This document shows positions 62,786 through 64,000 of a DNA stretch of 64,000 bases, piece after piece. This DNA is from Rhizobium sp. SSA_523 (GTDB lineage Bacteria; Pseudomonadota; Alphaproteobacteria; Rhizobiales; Rhizobiaceae). The stretch is taken from positions 1,364,001 through 1,428,000 of the forward strand of contig NZ_CP129381.1 of NCBI RefSeq assembly GCF_030435705.1. Reading direction: 5' to 3'. The translations under genes and the position numbers were made by a program. Under the pieces are notes generated by a model that worked only from the letters and a program-made list of their open reading frames with translations, ran no database searches and was not told the origin of the DNA. Each line of letters starts with the position of its first letter. Within the stretch, counting starts at the first letter, position 1.

Positions 62786-64000
62786 TGGAAACGTCCTCCC
62801 CGCAGTCCAGCCCCGCCTTCGGCTTTGTGGAATGGTTTCGCCCAGGTGAATATGAACGGACGGAACGCCTGCTTCCCGACATCGTCAAGAGCGGCGCCTC
62901 CTACCTGCGAACCCACCTCTCCTGGGCGGAATATCTGGCACCTGGCGGCGAGGCGTGGTTCGATTGGCTGATACCGAAGCTCGGGCGCGAGATCGATCTC
63001 CTGCCCTGCATCCACTACACCCCGCCCTCGCTCTCGCGCACGGGACGCTCCAGCGGAGCGCCGGTGGTGCTGAAGGATTACGCCGATTTCGTCGATCATG
63101 TGCTGACGCGCTATGGGCAGCATTTCGAGCACATCGAATTGTGGAACGAGCCCAACAATCTCCTCGACTGGGACTGGCGCGAAGATGCCGATTTTTCGCT
63201 CTTTTGCGAAATGGTGGGTGGCGCCGCCTATTGGGCGCGCGAACGCGGCTGGAAGCCGGTTCTCGGTGGTCCTTGCCCTTTCGACCCGATGTGGCTCAAC
63301 CTGATGGGCGACCGGGGTGTTCTCGGCGTGGTCGATGCTGTCGGCTTCCACGGCTTTCCCGGCACCTGGGATAGCGAGGAGGGCAGCTGGGGCGGCTGGG
63401 ACATGCATCTGGGCGAGATGCGACAGGTCATAGACCGACACAATCCGAAGGCCGAGATCTGGATTACGGAAACTGGCTATTCCACCTGGCGCAACGACGA
63501 GATGGAGCAGGCCAGACGCTTCATGAAGGCCCTGCAGGTTCCTGCGGATCGTCTTTATTGGTATTCCTTTGCCGATGTCCCGCCGGATGTTGCGGTTCAG
63601 GAGGGCCTCTGGTTCGATCCGCGGCATTACCATCTCGGCGCCGTCACGCACGAGAACCAGCCGAAACTTCTCGCGCGGCTCCTGATGGAGGGCGGGCTGC
63701 CCCGCCTGCGGGCGGTCACGGAGCTTGCAGTTCCCAATATCACCACAGGCGCGGCGCCGGTCGTCATCACCGGCGGCAGCGGCTTTATCGGATCCAACCT
63801 GGCGGAGAGCTTCCTGGCGGAAGGCGAGGACGTCATGATCCTGGACAATCTGGCACGGCCGGGCGTCGATCAGAACCTGGAATGGCTGCGGGAGCGGCAT
63901 GGGCGCCGGGTTCATCCGGTCCTTGCCGATGTCCGTGATCTGCGCGGCATAGAAGGCGCCTTCAAAGATGCCAAGGCCGTTTTCCACCTCGCCGCCCAGA
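62782..64000 (+). CDS. Glycoside hydrolase fused to an SDR epimerase domain (partial, continues past right edge)
   Basis: The first 406 codons are present. Residues about 10-300 are a clan-A (GH39/GH5-like) barrel with the acid/base E123 in ELWNEPNN and the nucleophile E230 in IWITETGYST. From about residue 327 a complete SDR start follows in the same frame: VVITGGSGFIGSNLAESFL, then MILDNLARPG and FHLAAQ at the edge. There is no signal peptide, so the hydrolase domain is cytoplasmic. The reading frame is continuous, with no stop or shift at the junction. It is translationally coupled to the epimerase gene. Substrate and order of reactions unknown. Confidence 0.85.
   Translation, partial: MMETSSPQSSPAFGFVEWFRPGEYERTERLLPDIVKSGASYLRTHLSWAEYLAPGGEAWFDWLIPKLGREIDLLPCIHYTPPSLSRTGRSSGAPVVLKDYADFVDHVLTRYGQHFEHIELWNEPNNLLDWDWREDADFSLFCEMVGGAAYWARERGWKPVLGGPCPFDPMWLNLMGDRGVLGVVDAVGFHGFPGTWDSEEGSWGGWDMHLGEMRQVIDRHNPKAEIWITETGYSTWRNDEMEQARRFMKALQVPADRLYWYSFADVPPDVAVQEGLWFDPRHYHLGAVTHENQPKLLARLLMEGGLPRLRAVTELAVPNITTGAAPVVITGGSGFIGSNLAESFLAEGEDVMILDNLARPGVDQNLEWLRERHGRRVHPVLADVRDLRGIEGAFKDAKAVFHLAAQ

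Noticed and set aside
1..64000. CRISPR arrays, tRNA genes, insertion sequences, phage attachment sites
   Set aside because: No direct-repeat arrays, cloverleaf-like sequences, transposase or integrase frames were seen on either strand.

Overview
The window is GC-rich, densely packed DNA made almost entirely of catabolic and transport operons, each with its own regulator. It has no rRNA, tRNA, ribosomal-protein, replication, phage or IS genes. The gene families point to an alphaproteobacterium of the Rhizobiaceae (Rhizobium, Agrobacterium, Ensifer or Shinella type): an agp-type alpha-galactoside operon, a PcaR-controlled pcaIJF set, FCD-type GntR regulators and many ABC importers. The gene content would fit a large plasmid or chromid, but nothing here proves that.

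Layout. (1) 1-4995: a divergent TetR regulator, then a TonB-dependent siderophore receptor, a periplasmic siderophore-binding protein and a DUF2218-SIP ferric-siderophore reductase. No inner-membrane permease or ATPase accompanies them. (2) 5093-8695, minus strand: a gamma-glutamyltransferase-like protein, a cytosine-deaminase-type amidohydrolase and what looks like the truncated C-terminal half of an FAD/NAD(P) oxidoreductase. (3) 8761-25251: the most unusual region. It holds an EamA exporter, OtnK- and OtnC-like four-carbon sugar-acid enzymes, an AroE-like dehydrogenase, a spermidine/putrescine-type ABC importer, a dimethylformamidase-type small subunit followed by two different large-subunit-like proteins, a split transketolase, an FCD GntR regulator and a class III aminotransferase. 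The 8-bp palindrome GATATATC occurs before the exporter, the kinase, the ABC operon and the aminotransferase, so the block looks like one local regulon controlled by the GntR protein at 22999-23721.

(4) 25452-26552: a Tat-exported intradiol-dioxygenase-fold protein paired with a ferric-reductase-type haem membrane protein. (5) 26630-35701: a peptide/oligosaccharide-type ABC importer in one operon with a ManD-like and a galactonate-dehydratase-like enolase-superfamily enzyme, divergent from a GntR regulator; probably aldonate or hexuronide catabolism. (6) 35850-42535: a flavin reductase, two very small genes, a frameshifted gene, and an operon of SsuD, a sulfonate-type ABC importer and a second luciferase-like monooxygenase, for sulfur scavenging. 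(7) 42719-51693: an alpha-galactoside operon (GH4 - AgpA-B-C-D - GH4).

(8) 52120-57191: an amidase, then pcaR divergent from pcaIJF (last steps of the beta-ketoadipate pathway). (9) 57300-59314: a periplasmic serine carboxypeptidase and a 52-residue Pmp3 membrane protein. (10) 59414-64000: a Gfo/Idh/MocA oxidoreductase and a zinc alcohol dehydrogenase, divergent from a nucleotide-sugar epimerase and a glycoside hydrolase fused to a second epimerase domain, which runs off the right edge.

The best candidate for an undescribed system is region 3, possibly extended into region 2: a self-regulated pathway that appears to import a nitrogenous compound, hydrolyse it with a DMFase-like complex that has two unlike large subunits, and channel a four-carbon acid fragment to central metabolism.
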